Positions 33,714 through 42,846 of a stretch of 50,883 bases of DNA are shown in pieces (the stretch's first letter is position 1; every line of letters begins with the position of its first letter). The stretch comes from Chryseobacterium lathyri (GTDB lineage: Bacteria > Bacteroidota > Bacteroidia > Flavobacteriales > Weeksellaceae), in contig NZ_QNFY01000021.1 in the NCBI RefSeq assembly GCF_003290185.1, positions 1 to 50,883 on the forward strand. The letters are read 5' to 3'. A program made the translations under genes and the position numbers. The notes beneath the pieces were generated by a model that had not been told where the DNA came from, did no database searches, and saw nothing but the letters and a program-made list of their open reading frames with translations.

Positions 33714-34648
33714 AAGAAATTGTTTTACTTTCTTGTAAAGATTTAGAATCTGCAAAAGCATTAGCTGCTGCTACAGGCAAAAAAGTATACACCACCGACG
33801 GGGCAATAACGGTTTTTGAAAACGGTATCCGTCGTGCAGATGGTTCAGAGTGGTATCATATTAATCCTGATGGTACAAGCACCAAAATACAGCCACCTGT
33901 TACAGAATGTGTGAACTGTACCGGAGAAGGTGTAGAGATGGGCAAATCATTCTCAGGAAATCTTGATGCTGATATAATGCAAAATCTTAACAGTACTTTA
34001 GGAGCTACCAGAGTAGCAGAGTTACTTGAAATTACAAGACAGCTCCCAAGTACTTGGACGATTAAAAAACTTGACGGAAAACTTGTTTTAGTAGATAAAG
34101 ATGGCAAGAGATGGGCTGAGATTTTAAATAACGAAATACGTGCTACAGGAGGTGACGCCGGACAGGGATGGAATAAATTCCTTAATGTTGCACCGCCATT
34201 GATGAAGAACTTCCGATATGTAGTTGATAATGGCAGATATGTTTTTGAAACTGATGAGCTTGGTAGAGTAAATAAAGCGGTAATGGAAGATCTAGACTTC
34301 CATACAAGAGCAAGAAATGAAACCTATCAACAGGAAACTAAAAAAGTAAAAGATGGATATCCGAATGATGATGGTGGACATATTTTCAGAAATGAATGGG
34401 GAGGGCCGAGTGAACAAATTAATTATTTCTCCCAAAATGCTGCTCAGAACAGAGCTGGTGGTGAATGGTATAATATGGAAAAGGCTGTTTCGGATTTTAA
34501 AAAACTTAATCCAAGTACCAAAGTTAAAGCGGAAATTTATTTTAAGTTTTCAGGAGACTCTAAGCGACCTTTTGAAGTTGGTGTGGATATCTATACAAAT
34601 GGTAATTATAATGAGAGCTTAAGTGTAAGGAAAATTAAAAATCCATAA
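33707..34648 (+). pseudogene. orphan toxin tip with DNA/RNA non-specific endonuclease domain (5' truncated)
   Basis: The open frame begins without a start codon. It reads EIVLLSCKDLESAKALAAAT, GKKVYTTDGAITVFENG and EWYHINPDG, a segment typical of the pretoxin part of long secreted toxins. The first ATG is inside, at 33911. The C-terminal domain carries DDGGH (H157 counted from 33911) in NDDGGHIFRNEWGGPSEQINYF, then QNRAGGEWYNMEKAV. This is the pattern of the Endonuclease_NS_2/NUC family, in which the histidine activates water and the asparagine helps hold the metal. It lacks the TANFOR and export parts and is inert unless it recombines onto the full-length toxin. Two immunity-like genes follow. 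Confidence 0.78.
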
Positions 34649-34649
34649 G

Positions 34650-35369
34650 ATGAATATAAATATTGAAACTTTAGTTAATGCAATTTATAACTATTACAAT
34701 GAGTACGTATACAAAAAAATAATTGTAGAATATCAGTTTACAGAATCGGGAAGCTATAAGTTTTTTGTAAAATATATTATGGATTCGGGAGAGGTGGTCT
34801 CAACGACTAAAAGTCCGAGACCAATTGATGATGAAATAGAAATAGTATCTAAATATTTTGAGAATACAATTAATACAGTAGAGAGATTTAACAAGTTTTT
34901 GATTGAAATAGATAATAATAAGAATTTTTCAGAGAATCATTTTTGGGATAAGGGTAAGGAAAAGGATGATTTGCTTGCAGGTGCTGAAATATTTTTCCAA
35001 TGGGCAAATGACAGAATGATGTCAATGATTTTTGAGTTTGAACAAGAAAATAATTTACTCCCGACTCAATATGATAATGACGATGAGTTAGAATATCTGA
35101 GTTCCTGGGATAGCGGGGTATTTACTTTTCATATTAATGATAAAAATGAATTGGAATATAAAATAGTTCTAACCAAAGATGGAGTTGAAAGAGTACTGGA
35201 AATGTCTTTGAAAGATTATTTTATAGAAGGAATTTTAGAACACCACCAAATAACTAATACAGAACTTTCAGATGAATGGAAGCCTTGGAATACTTTGATA
35301 ATTAAATCACCTCATAATAGTATTCCTTATGATAAAGTGGATGAATTTGTGAGTTATATATTGGAATAA
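34650..35369 (+). CDS. immunity-like protein for the nuclease tip, copy 1 (239 aa)
   Basis: Cytoplasmic acidic protein beginning one base after the stop of the orphan nuclease tip. The segment FNKFLIEIDNN, FWDKGKEKDD, GAEIFFQWANDRM resembles YezG/DUF600-type immunity proteins, but I cannot confirm the family. The last about 130 residues are almost identical to those of the next gene, while the first 105 are not. It probably inhibits the NUC-type tip directly. Confidence 0.6.
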   Translation: MNINIETLVNAIYNYYNEYVYKKIIVEYQFTESGSYKFFVKYIMDSGEVVSTTKSPRPIDDEIEIVSKYFENTINTVERFNKFLIEIDNNKNFSENHFWDKGKEKDDLLAGAEIFFQWANDRMMSMIFEFEQENNLLPTQYDNDDELEYLSSWDSGVFTFHINDKNELEYKIVLTKDGVERVLEMSLKDYFIEGILEHHQITNTELSDEWKPWNTLIIKSPHNSIPYDKVDEFVSYILE

Positions 35370-35374
35370 AGTTA

Positions 35375-36082
35375 ATGAAGAATATTATTGAAATTTTAGA
35401 CTCGCATTTAAATAATTATAAATGGAAGCAAGCTGAGGTAGTTATAAGAATTACTCCGGGATCAATGGGATATGAGTCATTATTTTTCACTGATGAAAAC
35501 AATAATGAAGAAGATTTTTGGATTGACTTTAAAGAAATGAGAATACTCTTTGATAGGTTGAGGGAAAGTTATAGTAAATCAAAAGACACTGGAAATAAAT
35601 TCAATAGATATAAATTTATTTTAAGCAGTGAGGGAACTTATTCTGAAAAATACTGGTGGGACGCAGAACAAGATAGACAAGATCTATTAAAAGGTGCTGA
35701 AGTATTTTTCCAGTGGGCAAATGAAAGAATGATGTCTATGATATTTGAGTTTGAAAAAGATAATAATTTACTGCCGACTCAATATGACAATGATGATGAA
35801 TTAGAATATTTGAGCTCTTGGGATAGTGGAGTATTTACTTTTCATATTAATGATAAAAGTGAATTGGAATATAAAATTGTCCTTACCAAAGATGGTGTTG
35901 AAAGAGTATTGGAAATGCCATTAAAAGATTATTTTATAGAAGGGATTTTAGAACATCATAAGATAACGAATACAATCCTTTCTGATGAATGGAGACCTTG
36001 GAATACTTTGATAATTAAGTCACCTCATACTGGTATTCCTTATGACAAAGTAGATCAGTTTGTGAGCTACATTTTAGAATAG
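35375..36082 (+). CDS. immunity-like protein, copy 2, mosaic paralogue (235 aa)
   Basis: Starts 5 bases after copy 1. From GAEVFFQWANERMMSMIFEF to the end it follows copy 1 with only scattered changes. The N-terminal 105 residues (starting MKNIIEILDSHLNNYKWKQA) are only distantly similar. The variable half may set which nuclease tip is recognised. No signal peptide. Confidence 0.6.
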   Translation: MKNIIEILDSHLNNYKWKQAEVVIRITPGSMGYESLFFTDENNNEEDFWIDFKEMRILFDRLRESYSKSKDTGNKFNRYKFILSSEGTYSEKYWWDAEQDRQDLLKGAEVFFQWANERMMSMIFEFEKDNNLLPTQYDNDDELEYLSSWDSGVFTFHINDKSELEYKIVLTKDGVERVLEMPLKDYFIEGILEHHKITNTILSDEWRPWNTLIIKSPHTGIPYDKVDQFVSYILE

Positions 36083-36098
36083 CTATTACGCAACACGT

Positions 36099-38216
36099 AT
36101 GAAATTAAAAAAACAACATATTTTGAATAAATATTTATTACTGCTATTGCTGTTTTCGTTTCCTTTTTTATGGGGACAGCAGAAGGATAAAGACAAAACA
36201 ATCATTCCTCATATCCGTCTAAAAGTAGACGGTAAGAAAGACCGTATTTCTTTGCGATGGGCAGTAGATGAACCAATAGCCTGGCAGAAAGCCAATAAAA
36301 TCGGATTTTCCTTAAAAAGATTCACCCTTTCCCGTGACGGAAAAGTTCTTCCAAAAGCAGAAGAAAAAGATTTGGGAATTTTCAAACCCGCTTCCGAAAA
36401 CGAATGGAAGAAAGTGGTTGAGAAAAATGATAATGCAGCCATTGTTGCACAATCTCTTTTCGGTGATAGCTTCGAAGTGGAAATGGGTGAGAAGCAGGGT
36501 AAGCTGGAAGGTGTGGTCAACAAATCCCAGGAAGTTGAGCAGCGGTTTGCTTATGCCTTAATGGCTGCCGACCTGGATTTTGAAGTGGCAAAACTGGCAG
36601 GCTGGGCTTACACAGACACCAATGTGAAATCTAATGAAAGGTATCTCTACACCATAAGCATCAATACTTCTGAAGGAACATTATTAGTTCAAAAAGGAGA
36701 TGCCTTAGCGGCTGTTTCATCAACTCATGAGCTTCCTAAACCCCTTGATTTTATCGGAATATTTAAAGATAAAACCGTTACCCTTTCATGGGAATATTTA
36801 CAATTGAGAGATACATATACAGCTTATTATGTTGAGAAATCTCAGGATGGAGCCAGCTTCAAATCCTTAGGGGATCTTCCTGTGATGAACATGAATGACA
36901 ATGATGGAAGACAGGTTCAGGGAATGACCTTTGTGGATTCTTTAGCTCAAAATAACTCTACATTCAGCTATCGTATTCGAGGGAAAACAATCTTCGGAGA
37001 TTATGGTCCTTATTCCGAAATCGTTTCAGGAGCAGGAAAGAAAAGCCTTGAGGCAACACCAAGGATCTCAGATTTTATTATTGATGAAAATGAAGATATC
37101 AAACTTGAATGGGAATTTCCACAGGAAGACGAAAAAAATATTGCTTCTTTCGAATTATTGCACTCCGAAACTGATCTACAGAACACCTATAAAGTGATCA
37201 AAAACAAGATCCCGGTGAGCAGCAGAAGCATCATTACAAAAAGCTTAGCGGCATCCAATTATTATAAGATACAGGCCATCGGTAAAGCAGGGGATAAAAG
37301 AGAATCTTTCTCAGTTCTTGCACAGCCTAATGATACAACACCTCCGGAAACGCCATTACAGTTTGAAGGGAAAATAGATTCATTGGGAGTAGCCCATCTG
37401 AAATGGAAAGCCAATACAGAAAAAGACATGGAAGGCTACCATATTTTCAGAGGAATACAAAAAGGGGATGAACTAGTTCGTGTAACTCCTCAGGCGATTA
37501 CCAAAAACCATTTTGAAGATAAGGTTGTTTTAGAAAACCTTAACTCGAAGGTGTATTATTATGTAACGGCAACAGACAGAAGGAAAAATCAGTCCAAACC
37601 ATCAATTATTCTTGAATTGGAAAAACCCGATAAAGTGAAACCTCAAACTCCGGTTTTTACAGAATATAAGCTGGAAGATGATGGAAAAATCACCATTAAC
37701 TGGATGAGAAGCCATAGTGATGATGTTGAGGTTCACCAATTATTCCGTAAAGCAAAAGATGATGCAGACAAAAGCTGGAAAATGATTTATGAGACTAAAG
37801 ACATAAAACCGGACTATACGTACACCGATAAGGATGTAGAAGCAGATAAAAGCTACACGTATTATTTATTGGCGGTTGATAAAAGTAAGCTAAAGTCTGA
37901 TAAGTCTCAGGAGATGACTCTGAGAAGCAACAGAATTGAGGCTTTATCAATATTAACAAATCTTTCAGGTTCAGCCAATAGAAATAAGAAACAGATTGAA
38001 CTTAACTGGAAAATTACTGGTAAAGATGTTGGCGAAATTATAGTCTACCGTCAGAAAGGCACTGAAAAGCCAACGATGTGGGGAACCCTTAATGGAGCAC
38101 AGAATTTTCTCGAAGATAAATCGGTTCAGGTAGGAAATTCATATACCTATTTATTAAAGCCGATGTTAAAAAGCAATCAGGTTGCTAAAACTGAAAAAAT
38201 CACAATCGAATATTAG
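36099..38216 (+). CDS. exported fibronectin type III repeat protein (705 aa)
   Basis: A signal peptide (LLLLLLFSFPFLWGQQ) is followed by an N-terminal domain containing IRLKVDGKKDRISLRWAVDE. There are about four FN3-type repeats from about residue 205 to the end (for example VTLSWEYLQLRDTYTAYYVEK, AHLKWKANTEKDMEGYHIFR, ITINWMRSHSDDVEVHQLFR). FN3 chains usually act as spacers or binding arms on the cell surface. No T9SS sorting domain is seen at the C-terminus (ends EKITIEY). It is co-directional with, and 16 bases after, the immunity array, so it belongs to the toxin locus. Confidence 0.72.
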   Translation: MKLKKQHILNKYLLLLLLFSFPFLWGQQKDKDKTIIPHIRLKVDGKKDRISLRWAVDEPIAWQKANKIGFSLKRFTLSRDGKVLPKAEEKDLGIFKPASENEWKKVVEKNDNAAIVAQSLFGDSFEVEMGEKQGKLEGVVNKSQEVEQRFAYALMAADLDFEVAKLAGWAYTDTNVKSNERYLYTISINTSEGTLLVQKGDALAAVSSTHELPKPLDFIGIFKDKTVTLSWEYLQLRDTYTAYYVEKSQDGASFKSLGDLPVMNMNDNDGRQVQGMTFVDSLAQNNSTFSYRIRGKTIFGDYGPYSEIVSGAGKKSLEATPRISDFIIDENEDIKLEWEFPQEDEKNIASFELLHSETDLQNTYKVIKNKIPVSSRSIITKSLAASNYYKIQAIGKAGDKRESFSVLAQPNDTTPPETPLQFEGKIDSLGVAHLKWKANTEKDMEGYHIFRGIQKGDELVRVTPQAITKNHFEDKVVLENLNSKVYYYVTATDRRKNQSKPSIILELEKPDKVKPQTPVFTEYKLEDDGKITINWMRSHSDDVEVHQLFRKAKDDADKSWKMIYETKDIKPDYTYTDKDVEADKSYTYYLLAVDKSKLKSDKSQEMTLRSNRIEALSILTNLSGSANRNKKQIELNWKITGKDVGEIIVYRQKGTEKPTMWGTLNGAQNFLEDKSVQVGNSYTYLLKPMLKSNQVAKTEKITIEY

Positions 38217-38239
38217 GACACAAATACAATACGAAAACA

Positions 38240-41200
38240 ATGAAAAAATTTTTATTACTGCTATTAATAATAACCAATATCTTTCTTTGGGGGCAAGGAG
38301 GACAGGCTGAATATAAGATTGAACTATATGGTCTTAACTACAGCGTTAATGCCGGAGTGAAAAACAGTACGAGCTCTCATGTCACCATTACGGTTATTTA
38401 TAATGATAATTCTACTGAAGATCTGTATTTCAGACCCATTGCTAATAATGGGGATAATGAGAATAACTGGACATTAAGCCCTCCGCAAACTTCATCAAAG
38501 CTCCCTGTTACTGCCCATACTGAGGGATTTGTGAACTTCAGAACCGGTACAGATGCCACCTACGATCAGTATGATGCCATCAATATATGTAATGAGAACA
38601 ACTACAACGTTGATACACATTCACCGAGAATGACATGGATATCGTATAAGATGAAGGTAACTCCTATTCATACATTAGTATCATTAACCGATGCAGGAGC
38701 TACAAATACGGTTTTGCCTTCTGAGGATAAAATTAATTTATATGCCAGACAGGGCTTTGCGGCAAATTTATACCATTATCAGTATAGCTTGGATAATGTA
38801 AACTGGGTTGATATATCGCCTTCATTATCAAATCTCAACAAGCTAAGCGTTTCTGCCAAAGACCTTTTTGGAAATAATTACTCACAATATATTGGCCAGA
38901 ACATTTACTTTAGAGTTACCTCTTGTTTGTCCAACGGAGTTTATCAGTCTGTTTCTTCGCCTGTCGTTTTAACTATGATAAAATCTGCTCCACATGTGCT
39001 TTCAAGTACGGTTACTCCTACCAAATGCTTTGATACTACAGATGGTACGGTAACTTTAAACTTCGACAGAACGCTTGTAACTGGTGAAACTTTAAAGATA
39101 TCATTGGTCAATACCGTAACAGGTGCTGCGGTTTTAAATCAGGATATTACTGGTGATTTGCAGGCCAGCACTTCATACACCTTACAAAATTTACCACCCG
39201 GGACCTATAAATTGGATTTGTTAGGAACTTATAACGGAAATGCAACCTATACCGACAGCCCAAGTCACACCATTAATTTTGAGATAACAAAACCCACTCC
39301 GGTTACTTTTTCCATGACTTCCCAAACCAATGTGTATTGTTTTCAGGGAAGCGACGGGGTTATTAATTTAACCGCAGCAGGAGGACAAAACCAATTTCAG
39401 TATAAAGTAACCAAAGACGGACAGCCCTTTTTGGATTGGACGAATTTCAACAGTGGAAATACTGCCCAGATACAAAACCTTGCAGCAGGAATTTATAAAA
39501 TCAAAGTAAGAGATTCCAACCTTTGTGTGGCCAAGGAAAATGGTAATGAAAAAGAAATCACGGTTACTATTACCCAACCTAGCGCAGCTATTGCAATTCC
39601 ATCTGCTGAGGTTGATATTTCACAGCCAACAGGATATGGACTAAGTAATGGCTATATTTCGGTAAGAGTCGTAGGGGGAACGCCTAATACAGACGGATCA
39701 TACAATTTCGAATGGAGAAAAGACAGCCCTACAGGCCCGGTTATCACTACGGGAATTACGACTGATTTGGTGAATAACCCTTATACCATTAAGATAGATG
39801 GGCTTCCGGCCGGAAACTATTATCTGACGGTAAAAGATAAAAATTATGCCAATGCATCAAGCCAGTTAGGTAATTGTGGAATTATCTCCCAGGAATTCAT
39901 TGTAAGCCAGCCAGATCCTCTTACAGTTAACATCCAGGTTGACAAACAGATATCCTGTAATATAGCCAATAATTACCAGTATAAACCGGATTTGGATAAC
40001 AACGGAGTTCCGGATGAGGCAGAAGACGGTATCCTTAAAGCTATTGTAACAGGTGGTGTCGGAACTTATACTTATCAATGGCAGATTTTAAATGGCGGAC
40101 TCTTCCAGAATATTGCTGGAGCAACACAGTCTACCCTGGGAAATCTTACAACCGGAACCTATAAAGTATTGGTAAAAGATGCCAATAACAATATGGCAGA
40201 TACACAATATACTTTAGTATTTCCGGCAGAACTTGCGATAACTCTTTCTGCCAATACTATAGCATGTTACAACCAAAGCAGTGGTCAGGTTTCCGTGGCC
40301 GCCACAGGAGGTACAGGCGGATACACCTATCAATGGAATACCAATGATACGACACCTACGGTAACAGGTCTTTCGGCAGGAAACTATTTTGTTTTGGTTA
40401 ATGATACAAAAAACTGTAAAGTAAGCGGAAGTGTTCAGATCCAAGGACCCAATCAGCTGCTTATTAATGATATTTCAGTACAAAACCCGATCTGTTTTGG
40501 TGCCAATAATGGTGAAATTAAAATAGAGGTTTCAGGAGGAAAAGCTCCATACAATATTGTTTGGTCCAATGGAGTAACAGGACTGAATAATACATCAATT
40601 CCTTCAGGAGTTTATACTGTCACAGTCACGGATGCTAATGGATGCAGCATTTTCAGAAATTATACGCTGACAGATCCCACGCAGCTTATTGTAGATTTAG
40701 GAAAGGACATTACATTGTGCTTGGGAGATAGCCAAACTTATAATGTAGCCATCAGTGATCCGGCAGCAACCTATCAATGGAAAGATCAAAACGGAAATAT
40801 AATTTCTACAAATCCGTCAATTACTTTATCTAATGCGGGAACGTATACTGTACTCATTACAGACTCTAAAGGGTGTACAGCCACTGACAGCGTAATAATC
40901 AAAAACTCTTCAGAAGTTTTGAATCCACAGTTTATGCTGACCACTCATGCGTACAGAGAAGCAACAGTAGTATTGGTTAATACTTCTCCAACACAACCAC
41001 AAACGGTAGAATGGGTTATTCCTGATACACCGGATATCCAGGTTATTAATAAAACAAAGGATTTTTTAGAACTGAAATTCTCTAAGCTTGGAGCTTATGA
41101 AATAGGTCTGAAAGGAACTCAGGGAGCATGCGAAAAAACATTCTATAAAAAAGTAATTGTTGAAGAAAATACTACAGGAGTAAATCTTAATCCCGAAAAA

Positions 41201-41458
41201 GCCTCTAATGTCAGGGAGTTTACCATTCTTCCGAACCCTAATAACGGAGTGTTTAAAGTATTGGTAGGTCTGGAAAAAGCGGCTATCATTAATATCAGAA
41301 TTATTGATATGATTTCCCATGAAGTGTATCCTGCCACAAAGTTGACTCCATCAACGTATTTTACAGTACCATTCAATACATCGCTTCCTGGTGGATCTTA
41401 CCTGATCATACTCGAAACAGGTAATGAGGCATTGGTAAAGAAAATGCTTGTACAATAA
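38240..41458 (+). CDS. SprB-repeat surface protein with T9SS type A sorting domain (1072 aa)
   Basis: Signal peptide (FLLLLLIITNIFLWGQGGQ). The middle holds several SprB-type repeats (CYNQSSGQVSVAATGGTGGY, CFGANNGEIKIEVSGGKAPY, each followed by a W.N and a PSGVYTVTVTDANGC-type strand), as in the gliding adhesin SprB. An Ig-like segment follows (GDSQTYNVAISDPAATYQW). The last 75 residues (FTILPNPNNGVFKVLVG to VKKMLVQ) are a type A T9SS C-terminal sorting domain, so the protein should cross the outer membrane by T9SS and be anchored to or shed from the surface. It starts 24 bases after the FN3 protein gene. Confidence 0.85.
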   Translation: MKKFLLLLLIITNIFLWGQGGQAEYKIELYGLNYSVNAGVKNSTSSHVTITVIYNDNSTEDLYFRPIANNGDNENNWTLSPPQTSSKLPVTAHTEGFVNFRTGTDATYDQYDAINICNENNYNVDTHSPRMTWISYKMKVTPIHTLVSLTDAGATNTVLPSEDKINLYARQGFAANLYHYQYSLDNVNWVDISPSLSNLNKLSVSAKDLFGNNYSQYIGQNIYFRVTSCLSNGVYQSVSSPVVLTMIKSAPHVLSSTVTPTKCFDTTDGTVTLNFDRTLVTGETLKISLVNTVTGAAVLNQDITGDLQASTSYTLQNLPPGTYKLDLLGTYNGNATYTDSPSHTINFEITKPTPVTFSMTSQTNVYCFQGSDGVINLTAAGGQNQFQYKVTKDGQPFLDWTNFNSGNTAQIQNLAAGIYKIKVRDSNLCVAKENGNEKEITVTITQPSAAIAIPSAEVDISQPTGYGLSNGYISVRVVGGTPNTDGSYNFEWRKDSPTGPVITTGITTDLVNNPYTIKIDGLPAGNYYLTVKDKNYANASSQLGNCGIISQEFIVSQPDPLTVNIQVDKQISCNIANNYQYKPDLDNNGVPDEAEDGILKAIVTGGVGTYTYQWQILNGGLFQNIAGATQSTLGNLTTGTYKVLVKDANNNMADTQYTLVFPAELAITLSANTIACYNQSSGQVSVAATGGTGGYTYQWNTNDTTPTVTGLSAGNYFVLVNDTKNCKVSGSVQIQGPNQLLINDISVQNPICFGANNGEIKIEVSGGKAPYNIVWSNGVTGLNNTSIPSGVYTVTVTDANGCSIFRNYTLTDPTQLIVDLGKDITLCLGDSQTYNVAISDPAATYQWKDQNGNIISTNPSITLSNAGTYTVLITDSKGCTATDSVIIKNSSEVLNPQFMLTTHAYREATVVLVNTSPTQPQTVEWVIPDTPDIQVINKTKDFLELKFSKLGAYEIGLKGTQGACEKTFYKKVIVEENTTGVNLNPEKASNVREFTILPNPNNGVFKVLVGLEKAAIINIRIIDMISHEVYPATKLTPSTYFTVPFNTSLPGGSYLIILETGNEALVKKMLVQ

Positions 41459-41485
41459 TAACCATGACAAACTAAAAAATAACAG

Positions 41486-42844
41486 ATGAAATTTCATAAA
41501 AATCTAAAAACGCTATACTTTTTTCTTATCGGTGTACTCGCATTTACATTTAATGCGTGTGCAGTGGAAGAAAGTATTCCGGTGAAGGCTGATTTTAGTA
41601 TAAAAGTGATAAACGATGATTATTCCGTGCCTGTAAAAGTGGAAATTACCAATAAATCGACAGGGGCGGAGACGTACCAATGGTCATTTGAAGGAGCTTC
41701 AGTAACAAGTTCTACAGAAAAAAGCCCTTTACCCATCACTTATGCCAGTCCCGGAGTCTATAAAATAAAACTAAAGGCATCCAATAAAGATGGAAATGTA
41801 GACGAGAAAGAAATTGAGGTAAAAGTAGATGCTGCGATGAATGTAGATTTCGAATGGCAGATGCAGGGCAGTGATATTTCTCCGGTAACCTTACATATGA
41901 TAGACAAATCTTTAGGCGCTACACAATACCTTTGGGAGTTTGAGGGAGGAAGTCCTGCAACTTCCAATGCCCAAAACCCGGATGTAGTATTTACAACTCC
42001 GGGAGATCATATGATTAAACTGACCATTTCCAATGGACTGGAAACTTATTCTACCCAGAAAACCGTTACCATACAGCCGGCAATGACCATAGATTTTAAC
42101 TGGACTGTTGATCCTATTGATAATGATTATCAGGCTCCGGTATTATTACACTTGAATAATATATCGACTAATGCCTTTACGTATGAATGGACCATTGTAG
42201 GCGCTAATCCTGCAACTTCAACAGCGGTTAGCCCGGACATTAATTTACCGGCGGCAGGAACATATACGATTATTTTAAAAGCAATCAACGATAAAGAAAC
42301 TAAGATTTTACAAAAACAGGTAACCGTTTTACCGGATGCTAATCTGTTATCATTTTCAAATATTCAGTTGGGAATAAGCAGTGCCAGTTCAACGGTAGGT
42401 TCTTTCTTTTCATCTGAATTGGGAACTGTGCTTAAGCAGAATGAAGTAAATGCAACCAATGGTTCCAAAATAGATTTTGCCTTTTTCGGATTGAATTCAT
42501 CCTTTATGTACAATCAGTTCGTATCGCCGGATGAAGTTCAGAATACCGGATTTATGGCTATTCCTAATGCTACTCATTCTAAAATTATCAACTCACAGGA
42601 ATTGGTAGGCACACAGCTTTCTTCGTCAGGATTTGACGCCTTAAATGCAGGAAGTGATTTTAATACCATTACGGTAACAGAAACCAATGCCGGAAAATCG
42701 CCGTTCAGTAATTCTGTTGTTCCAAGGGTTATCCTGTTCCAGACAGCAGACGGCAGAAAAGGAGCTGTTAAGGTTAAAAGCTTTGTGGCAAACGGTTTAA
42801 GCTCTTATATTTTGGTAGATATTAAAGTTCAAAAACAGCCTTAA
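41486..42844 (+). CDS. lipoprotein with three PKD domains (452 aa)
   Basis: The lipoprotein signal ends at C25 (LAFTFNACAVEE). Three PKD repeats follow at about 33-112, 115-197 and 200-283. Each has the core Y.W.F or Y.WTI strand, then SP...Y/F..PG.Y.IKL (AETYQWSFEGA, ATQYLWEFEGG, AFTYEWTIVGA). The C-terminal 165 residues are a separate strand-rich domain of unknown function. PKD domains are binding modules of the cell surface. Its stop is 2 bases before the barrel gene, so the two are likely to work together at the outer membrane. Confidence 0.78.
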   Translation: MKFHKNLKTLYFFLIGVLAFTFNACAVEESIPVKADFSIKVINDDYSVPVKVEITNKSTGAETYQWSFEGASVTSSTEKSPLPITYASPGVYKIKLKASNKDGNVDEKEIEVKVDAAMNVDFEWQMQGSDISPVTLHMIDKSLGATQYLWEFEGGSPATSNAQNPDVVFTTPGDHMIKLTISNGLETYSTQKTVTIQPAMTIDFNWTVDPIDNDYQAPVLLHLNNISTNAFTYEWTIVGANPATSTAVSPDINLPAAGTYTIILKAINDKETKILQKQVTVLPDANLLSFSNIQLGISSASSTVGSFFSSELGTVLKQNEVNATNGSKIDFAFFGLNSSFMYNQFVSPDEVQNTGFMAIPNATHSKIINSQELVGTQLSSSGFDALNAGSDFNTITVTETNAGKSPFSNSVVPRVILFQTADGRKGAVKVKSFVANGLSSYILVDIKVQKQP

Positions 42845-42846
42845 TT

